A stretch of 64,000 bases of DNA from Hormiphora californensis (lineage: Eukaryota > Ctenophora > Tentaculata > Cydippida > Pleurobrachiidae): assembly GCA_020137815.1 (NCBI GenBank), contig CM035351.1, positions 282,438 through 346,437 of the forward strand, written 5' to 3'. The notes beneath the pieces were generated by a model that saw only the letters and a list, made by a program, of their open reading frames with translations, searched no databases and was not told the DNA's origin. Shown here piece after piece: positions 22,501 through 39,958 of this stretch (within the stretch, counting starts at the first letter, position 1; every line of letters starts with the position of its first letter). The position numbers and the translations under genes are program-made.

Positions 22501-25500
22501 CACCATCCCCACTACACATAGGAAGCTACATCTCGTCCCCACACCATCCCCACTACACATAGGAGTTGCTACATCTCGTCCCCCACCATTCCCACTACAC
22601 ATAGGAGTTGCTACATCTCGTCCCCACACCATTCCCACTACACATAGGAAGCTACATCTCGTCCCCCACCATTCCCACTACACATAGGAGTTGCTACATC
22701 TCGTCCCCCACCATTCCCACTACACATAGGAGTTGCTACATCTCGTCCCTCACCATTCCCACTACACATAGGAAGCTACAACTCGTCCCTCACCATTCCC
22801 ACTATACATAGGAAGCTACATCTCGTCCCCCACCATTCCCACTACACATAGGAAGCTACATCTCGTCCCCCACCATTCCCACTACACACAGGAGTTGCTA
22901 CATCTCGTCCCCCCACCATTCCCACTACACATAGGAGTTGCTACATCTCGTCCCCCACCATTCCCACTACACACAGGAGTTGCTACATCTCGTCCCCCCA
23001 CCATCCCCACTACACACAGGAGTTGCTACATCTCGTCCCCACACCATCCCCACTACACACAGGAGTTGCTACATCTCGTCCCCACACCATCCCCACTACA
23101 CACAGGAGTTGCTACATCTCGTCCCCCACCATTCCCACTACACACAGGAGTTGCTACATCTCGTCCCCCAATAACACCACTCTCTCTCTCTTAGGGAAGA
23201 CCTCAGCAAGTATTGGTCGAGTGTTGGTTCAGCAGCCTGTGTATGATCGGTTCTGTAAGGTCCTCAAGGAGCGTGCACCCCGTCTAGTGGTGGGATCTCC
23301 CCTGGACGGTTGTGTGGATGTGGGCTGCTCTGTCCAGGACACTTCTGATGTGTTGGAGGGGATGGTTGCTGATAATGGGCACTTGGAGAAAGTTGTGGTG
23401 AGTGTGGATTGAGGTGTTTTAAAAAGTTGTGGTGAGTGTGGATTGAGGTGTTTTAGAAAGTTGTGGTGAGTGTGGATTGAGGTGTTTTAGAAGTGTGGTA
23501 AATGAGAAAGTTGTGGTGAGTGTGGATTGAGGTGTTTTAGAAGTGTGGTAAAGTTGTGGTGAGTGTGGATTGAGGTGTGTGGTAAATTCAGACACTACTT
23601 AGCTACCATAGCAACCCGGCTGAAAGGGGGGTACACTGCCGATAATTTACTGGCCGCCATGGGGCAAATAATTTAGGAGAAATGCCATCTGGTGACTTAC
23701 TTGTACACAGTACACACACATATGGCCCTAGAGTGTTATTAGTGATCTTATATGACATGTGTGTATTTAGAATCTAGATATATGACGTCATAATTACCCC
23801 TCTAATTATCCCCAGTCAGAAAGAAAGGGGTCTACCATGCCCTGCACGGTTGTGTTCGGTGTTCAGCCCAGTTCCAGCTTGTGGTCTAATGACCCCCTTG
23901 GACCTGTTCTGTGTGTGGCCCCGTTTAGGACGGCTAAAGAGGCCACCGCTCTGCTAAACCACTCCCCCAGAAATAGTGGTGTATCGGTTTGGAGCGAGTC
24001 TAACTCTCTTATAATGCAGGTAACATGACCATATTAGGTAATGACCATATTAGGTAATGACCATATTAGGTAATGAATATGGTAAAGGTGGAGTAGCTTA
24101 TGTAGACACAGCTCCCACAATATTGTATGATAGCTAGAGTGAGAATAAGGGCGGTGTTAATATGCAAGCTGTGTATAAGTTAATGTGAACTAGCACGGAA
24201 CAGAATATATGTGACATGAGCTTACTGATCCCTCCGCGCTATAATATTACTTATGTTACTGATACTTTCTAGCGTGTATATCATAGACCGCTCGGGGCTT
24301 GGTAATGAAATTACCTCTCCGCGCTATAATATGCAATATGCTTAATAACAGGGGTGACTTCGTAACCAAGCCCGGGGCCTTCTTCCATATTACAATATCA
24401 TTACAATAATATTCAATGTTCCATTTCCCCTCAGTTGGTCAAGTCTTGCATATTGTAATACATATTAGTTCACAATAATATTCCATGTTCCATTCCCCCC
24501 TTCTCAGTTGGTCAAGTCCCTCAATTCGGAGATAATATGGGTCAATACACACGGAGGAGCAGGATCACTGAATGGAGCAGAGGCCCTGAGGGCATTTACC
24601 AAGGCACCCTCAGGGGTTAGATTGGTCCTGGACCTGCAACCAACAAACATAGCTAAACCTGTTGTAGGAGAAAGGTGAATTCCATCAACTTTGGCGTGTT
24701 TTCTGATTTCTGAAAGTTGATCGAACTATAACTTAGCTTCACCCTCCCTCACCCAAACCTCACCCAAACCTCACCCTCCCTCTGTTCAGTGTAAATGAGA
24801 CAGTGAAGATGCTGATTGGCGGTGCCCTAAAGAGGTCGTGTGGGGAGACGTATCGTGACGTGTACAACAGTAGTGGAGACAAGATTGCATCAGTACCAGA
24901 TGCCAATAAGAAGGATCTGAGAGATTGTGTTGAAGCAGCGGCAAAGGCTCAGCCTGGGTAAGTGCAATTGTTAGAGGGAGATCAGGGAAATACTTCCCTT
25001 GTTCGACCCTCTCACATAACTCTCACAACTCTCATAAAGGAGGAGGATTAGATAATCGGCCCGTGTTTATAACTCTTTATATCTCTCAGGTGGGCAGGTA
25101 AATCAGCGTTCAACCGATCTCAAATCCTGTATTTCTTTGCTGAGAATCTGAGCTCACGAAAAGGGGAATTCGTTTCTCTCATCGAGAAATGCGATCCGGG
25201 ATTAACTAATGCATCAGAACAAGTTAGTTGGCATACAATCACTAGATCCAAAAACCAAACAAGTTTGGTGGATAGCCGGGGCCGCAGAAATTAAAAAACG
25301 TGCGAAAGTTTTGATACATGAACTTTCGGGGCCTGGGGTGCTGTTAAATTCGCGTTTCCATGATCATAACCAGCAACACTTTCAAACTATACGCCAGGAA
25401 AACTATTGCAATGATCAAATTATCATTATTAATTTATATAACACATTTTCATACATACAGATCCACAAATATCACATATAATGTACTGCACATAGTGGGT

Positions 25501-28500
25501 CGTTTCAGAGTCTGGTTTATACAGAATCATAGTGTGTTTTGAAAGAACGGCTGACTATTGCATGGAAACGCGAATTTAACAGCACCCCAGGCCCCGAAAG
25601 TTCATGTATCAAAACTTTCGCACGTTTTTTAATTTCTGCGGCCCCGGCTATCCACCAAACTTGTTTGGTTTTTGGATCTAGTATCAGGCATTTTGTTATT
25701 TTAATACTTGTACTATGACATGCATTTTGTAATTCTTAATAAACGCAGATTGGGGATTCACGGACTTTTACAATTGTAGGTAGCCTCATAACAATCGCAG
25801 ATATAGATATCCAATATCGGATATCAATTGCGAATCACTAATATGATATGTAGTAATCGCAGACAACCAATTGCGGATAACTGATCACGAATCCGTTATA
25901 AGATATCGCAATCAGTTATCGCAATATCGCGATCTTAGCTATCTGCGATTAGCTACCCGCGATTGGTTACTACTTACTATATTACTTGTTTGCAATAAGT
26001 TATCGTGATTAGTTATGTGCGATTACTATTATTTATTAGTTATCAGCGATTGATTATATCCGCGATTGGTTCTCCGCGATTATTCTATGATTTTGATTAT
26101 TAGTCACGGATAATGATCACGGATACGCATTGATAGTCAGATATATCTGATACAATCAGGTTAGGTACTAATTCGCTTTTTTCTCGGATGTTTTTAAAAT
26201 CGTCTTATATTAAAGACAGTCATAACTCTAGATATGACTACCAATTATAACTGAAAATGCGACAGTAAACCTAATTTTATATAATAAATCTGATTCAATG
26301 TTAATTTAGACTATGAATCCCTTCTTTCTATGTGTTTTTTAAATCGTCTTAAATTTAAGACAGTCATAAATCTAGATATGACTACCAATTATATCTGAAA
26401 ATACAGCAGTTGACCAACGTTGGCAAAATATAAATCATAAAATCATGATTTATAGTTTAATTTGCTCATTTCTAGGTTTTTTTGAAAATCGTCTTAAATC
26501 TTAATACAGTCAGATGCCCGTAACTGAAGAACCGTACCTCGGATTTGCTTGAAATTTCGAACGTGTGTTCAAGATGTCAAGGCAACACCACGTACCAAGC
26601 GACGTGTTCGTAGAACGGCGGGAAGGCCGTCTTAAACGCCAAACAAAACTTAAGACAGTCATAACTTTTGTTACGACTGTCTGTTTTCTCTGTCCAAGCT
26701 TTAATACAAGGTACACCACTAGACCTACCGACTCCCAAAGTTTCATGGTGATAGCTTTTAAACTGTGGCCCCCATCGTGTACGCAAAAAAGTCGTTACTT
26801 TACGGTGGTTCGTCACGCTAAAAACGGACATTTTGTCTAAAATACGACCATCTGTAGCGCAAAAACCGTAACTCCGATTTGCATGAAATTTTAAACGTGT
26901 GCTCTAGGTGTCAAGGCAACACGAACTACCAAGCGGCATGTTCGTAGGACAACGAGAAGGTTGTCTAAAACTAAGTTGAAATCGCCGATTTCAGACAATA
27001 AGTATAGTAGCGCTGTCAGAATTTTCAAAAATTTTCAAAAATTTTCAAAAATTTTCAAAATTTTTTTTTCGCAATTTCGATTTTCCTTTAACTGGAAGGA
27101 AAGATGCTTGGAAGAGGGACATTTTTAGGGGAAGGATGGTTGGGGGGAGGGAGGATTGGGCCCCGGGCGCTTGCCAGCGCTATGACATCTATTATTCCGC
27201 AATGTGTTTTGAACTTCATATAACGAAACCCCAATTATTGCAGGTAGATAGGGCTATACAAGTCCTATTTGAGTGTGCGGGACGATGTGACAAGTTAGGT
27301 AGCCATGCCACACCCCTTGGAGTTATTGGCGTTGTGCCAAGTTCACCTGACCTCCCTGATATGGTTAGGATGATTGTTGGTCCCATCGTGGCTGGCAATG
27401 TGGTCATTGTGGTACCAAGACTGATAAGTTCCCCTATCGCTGCCCATCTAGCTCAGGTTTGAAACACTTTCTGAATCGGCAACTAATTCTTGTTACCAGG
27501 AAGCGACCGAATATTCGGTTCGGTTCGGTTCGGTTCGGAGATTCGGTGTTTTTTCGGCGGTTCGGTTCGGTTCGGTTCGGTGGAAAATTTTGGCCGAACC
27601 ACCGAATTTTTTGTTCAAAAAATGGCCAAAAATCGGGCTTTTTCAGCCATCATTTTTCAATTATTTCACAAATTTTTTCATGGATTTCAATGTTTATTTC
27701 GCCGTATGAACCCTATTTCGAATCGGTGGTGCTATGTGGAAATGATTTCGCTAGTTAGCGGGTTCGATATGGATTGATTTGATACGTGACTTCCCGTCGA
27801 ATCGTGTCCTCATGAGATGTCAACAAATTCAGAAACTATTTTTTTCAAAAAAGTCATGGAGAGCACCGATCAAGGTATTGAGAATCATTCTCTGAAATTT
27901 TGTTAAAAAAGTTTGAAAAAATTTTGTGAAAAATTTTCTAAGTCAATTTTATGGAAAATTTTCTATGTCAATTTTTGCGTACGAATCGTGTTTCGAATCG
28001 GTATTGCTAAGCGGCAGTGATGTTGCTAATTAGTGGGTCCGAGATGGATTATGCTGATACGTGATCCCCCATCAAATCTAATTAGGAAGTTTAGGGGAAC
28101 GATTCATGTTTCGATAAATCCTGCTAATTAGTGAGAGCACTGCCGCATAACATCACCGATTCGCAACACGATTCGTACGGCAAAATTGACATATAATTTT
28201 TTTCGAAATCGACTTTTGAAATATTTTACAAAGTTTTTTCACAAAATTTAATGTTTTTCTAAAAATTTATGGAGAGCATCGATCAAGGTATTGAGAATCA
28301 TTCCCTGAAATTTTGTGAAAATTTTTTTAGTGAAAAATATTTTAAGTAAATTCTGGTATACGAATCGTGTTTCGAATCGACAATGCTAAACGGGAGTGAT
28401 GTTGCTAATTAGTGGGTCCGAGATGGATTGTGCTGATACGTGATCCCCATCAAATCTAATTAGGAAATTTAGAGAGGCACGATTCATGGTTCGTTTAATC

Positions 28501-29514
28501 CTGCTAATTAGCAATACCATTCCCGTATAGCATTGCCGATTCGAAACACGATTCGTACGCAAAAATTGACATAGAAAATTTTCCATAAAATTGACTTTGA
28601 AAATTTTTTCCCAAAATTGACTTTGAAATTTTTCCAAACTTTTCAGAGAATGATTCTCAATACCTTGATCGGTGCTCTCCATGACTTTTTAGAGAAACAT
28701 TTATACAGAAAAAGTTTGGTATGGTTCGGTTCGGTTCGGTTCGGTTCGGTTCGGTAAAAAAGTTTTTCAAATTCGGTTCGGTTCGGTTCGGTGGAAAAAA
28801 ACCCGGTTCGGTCGTTTCCTGCTTGTTACTTTACACAATAACATATTTTCTTGGTTGCCTTGCTCGACCTCCGCTCCCTGGGTTTGAAAAAAGATAATTT
28901 ACAGGTGATCAGTGTTAGTGATATTCCCGGTGGGGTTATCAACATTATGTATGGGTCGCAGGAGACTCTTGGAATGTCCATGTCTCAACACCCTGTCATC
29001 AGTGGGTTATGGTACCCTAACTCTTTTAAAGGTACACAATCGAGCAGCTGTGATTGATTGAATGATTGAGTCTGGCTTCGGACCAGTTGGTAACAATTGG
29101 CACATCGGTCACATTGTTGCGCCGAATAATACGAGAACTACAACGTCGCGCGTATTTGATCTATATAAAGTTTAATCGCGCGCATTGTCAGCAGTTATTA
29201 TGCTGTGCTTTTGAACCACGCTGCGTATCATGATCATCCTAAAATGAATTTAAATTACGGTGATAATCCGATACTGATACCGCCACGGATTAAACTTAAC
29301 TTATTAATACAATTCCAATTCCAATCCTGCATGTCTGTGTCAATGCCTCACTCCCACCCTCGTTTCAGATTGTGCTACTGTCCAGAAGGAAGTTACAAGG
29401 ACCCCTAACAAGCTATCATGGGTTGATGAGTGCAATGACATCCAAACTGTTGTAAAGAGATGTCTCTTTAACAAAAATGTTGTGATGCCTGCCGGGAACA
29501 GCTTCGCTAATTAA
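14167..29514 (+). CDS. ALDH16A1: ALDH16A1-like aldehyde dehydrogenase family protein, 11 exons
   Basis: Exons: 14167-14229, 16941-17227, 17383-17903, 23195-23397, 23816-24019, 24508-24674, 24790-24957, 25090-25222, 27244-27456, 28905-29031, 29369-29514. All phases fit, giving 743 residues. The N-terminus reads EREIFSTMEYMESAP, the ALDH16A1 signature start. An ALDH domain follows (TPLGVVTVILPP, PALAAGNTIILQPS), then VAPFRTAKEA and WVNTHGG. A second, shorter ALDH-like domain begins at exon 7 (MLIGGALKRS, HATPLGVIGVVP, DIPGGVINIMYG), so the two-domain design of ALDH16A1 is kept. The catalytic-cysteine segment reads GYGKTSASIGRV: Ser or Thr stands where active ALDHs have Cys, and the usual ELGGK Glu loop is replaced by PPPGRSS. 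It is therefore probably a non-catalytic ALDH. Intron 3 (5.3 kb) is loaded with repeats. Confidence 0.9.
14333..16866. repeat. 33-bp minisatellite, about 77 copies, ALDH16A1 intron 1
   Basis: Virtually identical 33-bp units (agtaaccaaggtagtaattc plus 13 bases). Two diverged precursor units with accaaggtagctagttttg lie just upstream (14238-14310), beside the exon 1 donor. The unit is open in several frames on both strands, which creates 860-900-residue ORFs that are not genes. Confidence 0.97.
17965..19295. repeat. Eight tandem copies of the ALDH16A1 exon 3 end plus donor
   Basis: Units of 168-173 bp, starting at about 17971, 18139, 18312, 18483, 18654, 18825, 18993 and 19161. Each holds the last ~108 bases of exon 3, its GTAAGT or GTGAGT donor and 55-65 bp of intron. 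Copies are over 95% identical. Each has a working-looking 5' splice site but no polypyrimidine tract. If a copy were included after exon 3 at its GAG|GATGTC junction, the frame would reach TAG within 12 codons. Confidence 0.93.
19296..19664. repeat. ALDH16A1 intron 3: CA microsatellite and short direct repeats
   Basis: A (CA)n tract at about 19460-19508. Then two copies of a roughly 50-bp block with ttgggtgggtaaaataatcc (from about 19573 and 19620). A third copy sits in the loop of the neighbouring foldback. Confidence 0.75.
19665..20419. mobile_element. Foldback element, about 750 bp, in ALDH16A1 intron 3
   Basis: Arms of about 285 bp (from about 19669, and ending about 20417) are nearly perfect complements around a 170-bp loop. 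Each arm holds an inner hairpin based on aaatttgataa(t/c)cccc. Both outer boundaries contain TTATAA, which could be the target duplication. No ORF. Confidence 0.88.
20490..23172. repeat. 2.7-kb minisatellite, 37-43-bp units, ALDH16A1 intron 3
   Basis: About 65 units with core ctacatctcgtcccccacca alternate two spacer types (taggaagctac and (a/t)aggagttgctac). The array ends about 20 bp before the exon 4 acceptor. The unit mix shifts along the array (cattccc early, catcccc and cacagg late), which suggests segmental homogenisation. Confidence 0.95.
23390..23585. repeat. Five-copy array across the ALDH16A1 exon 4 donor
   Basis: A unit of 36-50 bp containing aaagttgtg|gtgagtgtgg is repeated about five times. 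Each copy has the last bases of exon 4 and the donor. The first copy is the real exon boundary. Confidence 0.9.
24285..24386. mobile_element. About 90-bp element with inverted ends, ALDH16A1 intron 5
   Basis: gggcttggtaatgaaattac on the left and a diverged complement (gtgacttcgtaaccaagccc) on the right. The same ends occur in the larger element at about 39972-40561, and a related hairpin lies at 6345-6395. Confidence 0.6.
24418..24520. repeat. Two-copy duplication across the ALDH16A1 exon 6 acceptor
   Basis: attcaatgttccatttcccc followed by TCAG|TTGGTCAAGTC occurs at about 24410-24446, and again with small changes at the real junction 24507/24508. Each copy carries the pyrimidine tract, AG and the first 11 exon bases. 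Confidence 0.8.
25242..25681. mobile_element. Foldback MITE, 440 bp, in ALDH16A1 intron 8
   Basis: Ends CTAGATCCAAAAACC and its complement, near-perfect arms of about 122 bp, loop of about 195 bp. It starts 20 bp after the exon 8 donor. Non-coding. Confidence 0.88.
25690..27110. repeat. AT-rich degenerate repeats in ALDH16A1 intron 8
   Basis: 25780-26110 is a mosaic of gcgatt/gatatc motifs. 26170-26500 has three copies of a block with cgtcttaaatttaagacagt. About 120 bp at 26520-26640 recurs, diverged, at 26865-26970 (cgtgtgttcaagatgtcaag versus cgtgtgctctaggtgtcaag). No coding signal. Confidence 0.65.
27497..28821. mobile_element. Non-autonomous hAT element, 1325 bp, 8-bp TSD
   Basis: Begins CAGGAAGCGACCGAA and ends TTCGGTCGTTTCCTG. 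It is flanked by a perfect 8-bp target duplication CTTGTTAC (27489-27496 and 28822-28829), as expected for hAT. Subterminal (TTCGG)n-type tracts lie at both ends, and a block with gagcaccgatcaaggtattg recurs in direct and inverted orientation inside. No transposase ORF. Located in ALDH16A1 intron 9. Confidence 0.92.
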
Positions 29515-30154
29515 GAACTGTGTTTTAGAAGGGACTTTTAGTAGAGGGTTTCAAAATGAAAAGTGTACCGTCATGGACTAATATCTAACCGCTTTTTATT
29601 GTTTTTACCGTTTTATTCTTTGGCTGAAAGTTTTGCGTTTCATTTATTTTCTATTCGAAGGGGAGAGTGCCAGGTGAACATATATTTTATAACACAGCCA
29701 GTACCACAAGTCGCAAAAGGTCACATTTGGGGGTCCCCCATGTCATTCCAGACCTGTCTGGCGCCGCCGACCCCAACTGAGTGCACTGTCGAGAATCAAA
29801 TTGGGGTCTGGCGCCGCGAGACAGTTCAATACCAAATGGAGTCCTCCATTTGGTCTGGAATGGCATGGAGGGACGTCGAATTTTCCTCGCCTTGGCTACC
29901 CGACCCTCAAAATCAGAGGTTCGCCGCCCGACCCTATCTGAGCCTTACGCTCCAGTTGCAAAATTGAAACTGACATCAGTTTCAAATTTTGTGTTTGGTA
30001 TAGTTGCAAAATTGAAACTGACATCAGTCGCAAAATCTCTAACGGCGGTAGGGATGGCTTTGGTAAAGCGATATCTTAGTTTGGAAGCTGAATTCTTATA
30101 AATTTTTAATTTATTTTGCTCTAGCTCTCATCCCTAATTCTATGTTTTCAAATT
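29515..30154. other. Intergenic between ALDH16A1 and the secreted-protein gene
   Basis: Contains the stem-loop element 29754-29824, set inside a wider inverted repeat (catgtcattccagac / gtctggaatggcatgg). It also has a short direct repeat with gcaaaattgaaactgacatc at 29958-30030. Both flanking genes end here (convergent). Confidence 0.6.
29754..29824. mobile_element. 71-bp stem-loop element of the CTGTCTGGCG family
   Basis: Starts CTGTCTGGCGCCGCCGACCC and ends with a near-complement (GGGTCTGGCGCCGCGAGACAG). Other members are at 39039, 40896 and 41495, and a split one at 39959-40601. Confidence 0.75.
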
Positions 30155-30949
30155 TCAAGGGGGAAGGTAGCAATGGTACCAATTCCACGGCCAGTTACCT
30201 AATTGATATCCAAACACAGTGACTTCTTCAATCTGCATAATAACATGACTATCCTTCTTGTCTAGTTCCGGTACCTCCGCTTTCTCGTCATCATAGATCC
30301 TCAGCTTCCTAGCGTTAACCAGATAGGGACATGTTATGGTATAGGTGTGATTTAACACCGTTGTACTAGTGTTAGCATAGGTGTTAATCTCGGTTATCAC
30401 ATCACACGTCATCCAATCCGTTGTGTTGTTTGGTAATGGTATGGAGCTGTTCTCGTCACTTATCATTACTTCTGTACCGAGGATTCTTTGGGGCACTTTG
30501 GTTGAAGTTGATAGCCTGAAATATTAACAAGATATTAATATCAAGATAGTGCAGAATGCAGATATTAATATCAAAAGGTTGGTTTGATTGGGAACTATAA
30601 GTCTATAAATATACTAACGACAGATAATTAAATTGGCTCACCTATCAACTATGACCACTTTTGTAATGTAAGCTGGAACCTCCAGATCAAATTTGATCCA
30701 CTGTTCCTCTCCTGTATCTGCAGACTGGTAGAAAGATGAACCCCCTGTCCCGCCATTGATTGCTCTACCTGCTGTGTGTCCATTCTTCTTGCTCAGCTCC
30801 GTTGGGTTGGTGAGTGTCAGCTCTTCTTCTTGAGTGCTGGGCGGCGAAGTATAGGATCCTGTAGCTAGTAATATTACCAAGAACAGACACTGACAGGGCA
30901 TGATATTCGTGGACAACATCGTTTGGGCAACTCTCGTGTAATTCAACAA
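30155..30949 (-). CDS. Small secreted protein with galactose-binding-like (F5/8C) region
   Basis: Two exons, 30642-30949 and 30155-30515, phase 2, giving 222 residues from the first ATG. Starting at the third Met (30899-30901) gives a clean signal peptide (MPCQCLFLVILLATGSYTS). The mature part has GRAINGG, SADTGEEQWIKFDLEVPAYI, TKVVIVDR and, after the intron, LGTEVMISDENS. That is the layout of fucolectin / F5/8 type C domains (variable loop, W-x-x-x-DL strand, I-x-K-V-V-I strand, then an edge strand). Several NxT/NxS sites are present. A sugar- or surface-binding role is inferred; the C-terminal half is not recognised. Confidence 0.65.
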
Positions 30950-31340
30950 GATGTTATAGCTAGTTAGAAATGTGTGAATGTCAACAACAACAAACTATAG
31001 GCGGCAGATGATGAATTTAAAGATGATCTCGGCACAATGTGCTGGTACGTGGGTGATCACGTGGGGAAGGCCGGTCAACCAATTGTAGGCGGAGTGGCCA
31101 ACAGATCTATTTGACTATTTGCCAGATACTTCACATGTTTAGATACCAGCTCATGGTTCAAATATCATCATGGAGAGAGAAAAGAAGAGAGAAAAGAACT
31201 TATAGCGAGTAAAATATGAATATATTGAACAAGTGGCCTAGAACTAATGACTATTCTCCCAAACTTAGAATTATAATTCATTTATGGATGGAAAGGAAGA
31301 CCAGTGAGAACTGTCAGAGCATTGGCCTGAAAGAGCGAGT

Positions 31341-31825
<485 letters not shown>

Positions 31826-32162
31826 CAAGGCAAGGGTATTTGGTAGCCCGCGTTGGCCGGGGACGGATCTTCTAATTGACCATTTAACGTCAATTTTTGA
31901 TTGTCATGGTAACTGATAATTGATATGACTCATGAGTTCTCAGTTTCCACACTCCAGGAGGTAAGAACTAACACTGAAAGTGCACTACCCCAGTACTATG
32001 ATATAATGCACTACCTACCACGTATACCACGGAGCGGTCCACACTATACTACTCACGCCGCAGCTACCAGGAGTTCCTTCTAAACTCATTCAATCAAATT
32101 TGATACTCTAACCGAGATACATGACAAAACTGTACCGTGTGAGGTATATCTGCAGGCAAAGC

Positions 32163-32273
<111 letters not shown>

Positions 32274-32637
32274 AGATATCAGAATGCCAAGAGAAATGGG
32301 ATTGAAAGTGATAAAATGGAATAAGTTGACTGGCTGCGTGCCGCGGCTGATCACTACTACTCTCTCTCCCTAGTTAATGTAACAAACTCTCTCTCTGATC
32401 AGTGATCACTACTACTTGAAAAGCTGCTGTTGTTGCCACTAAACGCCATCTGATCAGCTTTCTTATATCTCATTTAGTTTATAGCTCCTGACCTCTCAGT
32501 TCTCTCATACAATCCATTTAGTACCACTACCTCCTGAACTTTTAGCTTTATAGTTATCCATTACATAGTATACTGATCCTGCAATGACTTATCTCTCCCT
32601 AGTTAATGTAACAAACTCTCTCTCTCTGCAATGACTT

Positions 32638-38146
<5,509 letters not shown>

Positions 38147-38322
38147 AGAGGCAGGCCCTAAATACACTTTGTGTGACGAAACAGCTCAATAATGTCACTG
38201 TGTTTTTCTTCTGCCTTGAGATTATAATGGCTTGGCGAACTTTTCCAGCCGTTTTAGCTAACTGATCCAAAGCGACAAGTAATGTTATTGAGATTTGGTT
38301 AGAGCGATAGAGAGAAAGATGA

Positions 38323-38420
<98 letters not shown>

Positions 38421-39195
38421 AGGTGTTGTTGAACGTGTTGTGTGTGCAGTATATTGCAGTAAGGTGTGTCGTTTGTTCAATTACTTTTAGTGTTTGTTCA
38501 GGTACCTTCTCAGTACAAAATCACTCGGATTCGGACAGAGATCTCTTGTTCTAACTAGCTTGTATAGGCCATAGACAATGTTGCTTCTCTTCACACTTCA
38601 CAGCTGTTCAGTATAGAATGTGTATGCGAACTCTGCACGTTATACACACAGCGAGGGGAGCTAGAGAGCTCTAAAGAGATATCGTATTAGCATATAAAGC
38701 ATCATGTGTTTGTGTGTGTGTGTGTGTGATTTGTAGTGACAATCGTGGGATGTGTTCTGGATTTGAAAGTGTTTACTTCTGGCTAAAGTTATAGCTTGCC
38801 TTGCTTGCATCGCGGTATAATTCTAAAGCACACACAAGTGTTACGCCGTGTGTTATAGGCGAGTTTTTAGGCTTTGGTATATTACACTGTCGATCTTTCT
38901 GTGAAGCATAACTCGGATACTTGACATTGAATGTTGCAGCGTCAATCGAGGAAGTGAATTAAAATATGCTTGCATTCCTACCAGCATATTATCCGCATTT
39001 TATTGATTTTCGAAAACACGAAAACTTTGCATTTTTTACTGTCTGGCGGCGCCGACCCGATCTGGGCGCACTGTCAGTGGATCAAAACGGGGTCAGACAG
39101 AAATTCTATAAATGCTTCGTTTTATTTGTCGTTGTTTGTTCTAAAACCTTGTTATTTGTTACAACTTAACCATTTCCAAACAATAGATCTATGAA
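38147..39195. other. Intergenic between the unrecognised gene and the small membrane gene
   Basis: Holds a (GA)n tract (about 38318-38418), a short GT tract at 38710, and the stem-loop element 39039-39100 about 100 bp before the next start codon. No gene. Confidence 0.6.
39039..39100. mobile_element. 62-bp stem-loop element, CTGTCTGGCG family
   Basis: CTGTCTGGCGGCGCCGACCC at the left, GGGGTCAGACAG at the right. It shares gcactgtc and atcaaaacgggg with relatives at 29754 and 40896. Confidence 0.7.
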
Positions 39196-39662
39196 ATGGA
39201 CCAGAACTATACGGAACACCACCCTGAATCACTGAGAGGAGCTGAAAGTATGCTACACACGCACAGTAGGAAGACAGAACACCATGGCTTCTATTTCATA
39301 TCCTTTGTTGGGATAGCACTAGTTGCAATGCTGATTATTATAGTTATCAAGTTTATCAGGGACAGCAGAGGAAGGAGGTCTGACCAGTTGAGGACTGTTA
39401 ATTATCCAGAGGAGGATTTCGCTAGTGATGCCATCTTTGTCAGGTGAGAGTGCCTCGATCACTTGTGTAATTTTATAAGTACTACATATTTTGAATTTCC
39501 CTGTAAATTAGTTAATTAATGATTTTCCCTTTCAGAGACATGGCAGATCTTCCATCATCATCGAGTGAACGACCCAGTGAAGAGGACAGTGGCACAGTGA
39601 TTTTAATAAACAAAAACCAGCAATCTAAATTCAACTTAGATTTGGAGACAGAGACTTTGTAG
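39196..39662 (+). CDS. Small single-pass membrane protein, unrecognised, 124 aa
   Basis: Two exons, 39196-39443 and 39536-39662, phase 2. After about 32 hydrophilic residues (MDQNYTEHHPES, HSRKTEHHG) there is one membrane span (FYFISFVGIALVAMLIIIVI). A basic stop-transfer KFIRDSRGRR follows, then an acidic, Ser-rich cytoplasmic tail (SSSSERPSEEDSG). No cleavable signal peptide, so type III/I topology with the tail inside is likely. Family not recognised. Confidence 0.7.
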
Positions 39663-39958
39663 TTGTAAAATAATTGTAATTTGTTGATTTGTAATGTTTT
39701 GATGAAAGAATCAGATAATTAAACATTTTTAAAAACTAACTTATAGTCTTTAAAATTGGGAAATTGTTATGTGCCATGTGGGGTTTCTCCCACTCACCTT
39801 TTCCTGAATGCATGAAGAACCCGTTGAACCTATCGCCCCTCTAACTCAAAGTTCATGATTGTGGTCAGGCCTGATCAGGGTAGTGTCCAATGAATCTTCC
39901 TATATATACCGATGATGGCGATATCTCGAATCCGCTGCTAACACAATGCCTGACCAAT

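Noticed and set aside
20490-23172. CRISPR-like or coding repeat array
   Set aside because: Spacers are two recurring variants, not unique sequences; it is an intronic minisatellite.
27515-27590. Interstitial telomere repeat
   Set aside because: The (TTCGG)n-type units do not match the animal TTAGGG repeat and lie at the ends of an hAT element with target duplication.
29563-30101. ORFs of 134 and 106 residues
   Set aside because: They run through inverted repeats and a stem-loop element between two convergent genes; no domain signal.
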